Source: an uncultured Methylococcaceae bacterium
GTDB taxonomy: Bacteria > Pseudomonadota > Gammaproteobacteria > Methylococcales > Methylomonadaceae
Assembly (NCBI GenBank): GCA_903945375.1
Contig: CAJAVP010000128.1
Span: forward strand, 1-54,775
Direction: 5' to 3'
Length of the DNA: 54,775 bases
The notes beneath the pieces are model-generated. The model searched no databases. It worked only from the letters and a program-made list of their open reading frames with translations, and had not been told where the DNA came from. A program made the position numbers and the translations under genes. Of the stretch, positions 54,396-54,775 are shown piece by piece. Each line of letters begins with the position of its first letter. Position 1 is the stretch's first letter.

Positions 54396-54649
54396 TATTT
54401 CAAACAATCACCGTCTCATTTTGGTTGAATCTCGTTCGTCAAATCACTTGCGTTAACGTGAATTAACAAAAGTCAATAGGTTTTATAAAACGCCTCAGGG
54501 CAATCGCGCTATGTAGCCGTAGCACTAAAAAGCAATTTGAACCGGTAGTCATCATTTAAACAAGCCCTGAACTTACGGCGTTTTAGGCTATCTTTGGTTG
54601 GAGCATTATTTCTAAGTAGTGTCTGACCGAAAATGCAAAAAATAAAAAT

Positions 54650-54775
54650 CTAACTGAAAGGCTTGCTAAATTTCAGACGAAAATTGGCTGGCTGTTTATC
54701 AAAGATGGCTAATACAGCGTTAAATCCGACAATTATTAACAACAAGCAGAATTTTGGCCGCAACTTGCCCATCCA
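54650..54775 (-). CDS. Possible 3' end of a gene entering from the right edge
   Basis: A minus-strand frame is open from the window edge to TAG at 54652-54650, 41 residues ending K-Q-P-A-N-F-R-L-K-F-S-K-P-F-S. It is too short to identify. The sequence just after the stop (GTCAGACACT on the minus strand) could be the end of an insertion sequence, which would make this a transposase end, but this is a guess. Confidence 0.25.
   Translation of the reverse strand, partial: WMGKLRPKFCLLLIIVGFNAVLAIFDKQPANFRLKFSKPFS

Larger units (their letters stand above)
54070..54649. other. Repeat-rich tail with no gene
   Basis: No coding region is seen. It contains a truncated copy of the REP-like hairpin (about 54131-54206) and the inverted copy of the 82-bp palindromic repeat (54313-54395). 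Confidence 0.6.

Overview
The window looks like chromosomal DNA of an aerobic, nitrogen-fixing gammaproteobacterium with moderate GC content. The evidence is a NifL/NifA pair, an Rnf1 complex, a nifB-fdxN-nifO-nifQ/nafY/rhdN group and a FeSII-type protection protein, which is the set that makes up the minor nif cluster of Azotobacter vinelandii. Type II secretion genes, ccmABCDE, olsBA and CIRCE-controlled groESL fit the same class. A methanotroph of the order Methylococcales is my best guess, but it is inference: no methane or methanol oxidation gene lies in the window, and neither does nifHDK. Layout: 1-1.5 kb is a graveyard holding the 3' end of a ComEA-like gene, a decayed copy of the groEL 3' end with its terminator, a frameshifted small secreted protein, an HTH gene split by a stop codon, and the remains of a YefM/YoeB toxin-antitoxin pair. 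From 1.6 to 4.9 kb there is a DAACS symporter, a convergent dhaK/dhaL pair and a small secreted protein. An HD-GYP protein with a changed HD motif follows (5.4-6.6 kb). From 6.7 to 15.9 kb nifLA (minus) and rnfABCDGEH (plus) are divergent, each with a sigma-54 promoter, and rnf also has a NifA upstream site. From 16 to 31 kb come gspJK, a DUF475 protein, metG with a soluble RnfB-like protein, a RimB-like protease, a GIY-YIG protein, moeB, groESL, a TPR protein and gspD-C/N-M-L. From 31 to 42.7 kb come a copper amine oxidase, nhaD, an ArsR regulator, olsBA and the run rnr-rlmB-ccmABCDE. From 42.7 to 45 kb is mostly non-coding DNA with a decayed insertion sequence that has truncated a small secreted protein gene. 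From 45 to 51 kb is the second nif group: nifB-fdxN-nifO-fprA-ferredoxin-FeSII-nifQ on the plus strand, facing rhdN-nafY on the minus strand, each side with its own sigma-54 promoter. From 51.4 kb on there is an O-methyltransferase, a secreted UshA-type nucleotidase and a repeat-rich tail. Working together: NifL/NifA sense redox and nitrogen status and should switch on rnf and nifB through sigma-54. Rnf would supply low-potential electrons to ferredoxins. NifB, NifQ and NafY make and carry the FeMo cofactor precursors. The FprA diiron flavoprotein and FeSII look like oxygen-protection parts placed inside the cofactor operon. Two kinds of dispersed palindromic repeats occur in both the first 10.5 kb and the last 0.7 kb of the window.
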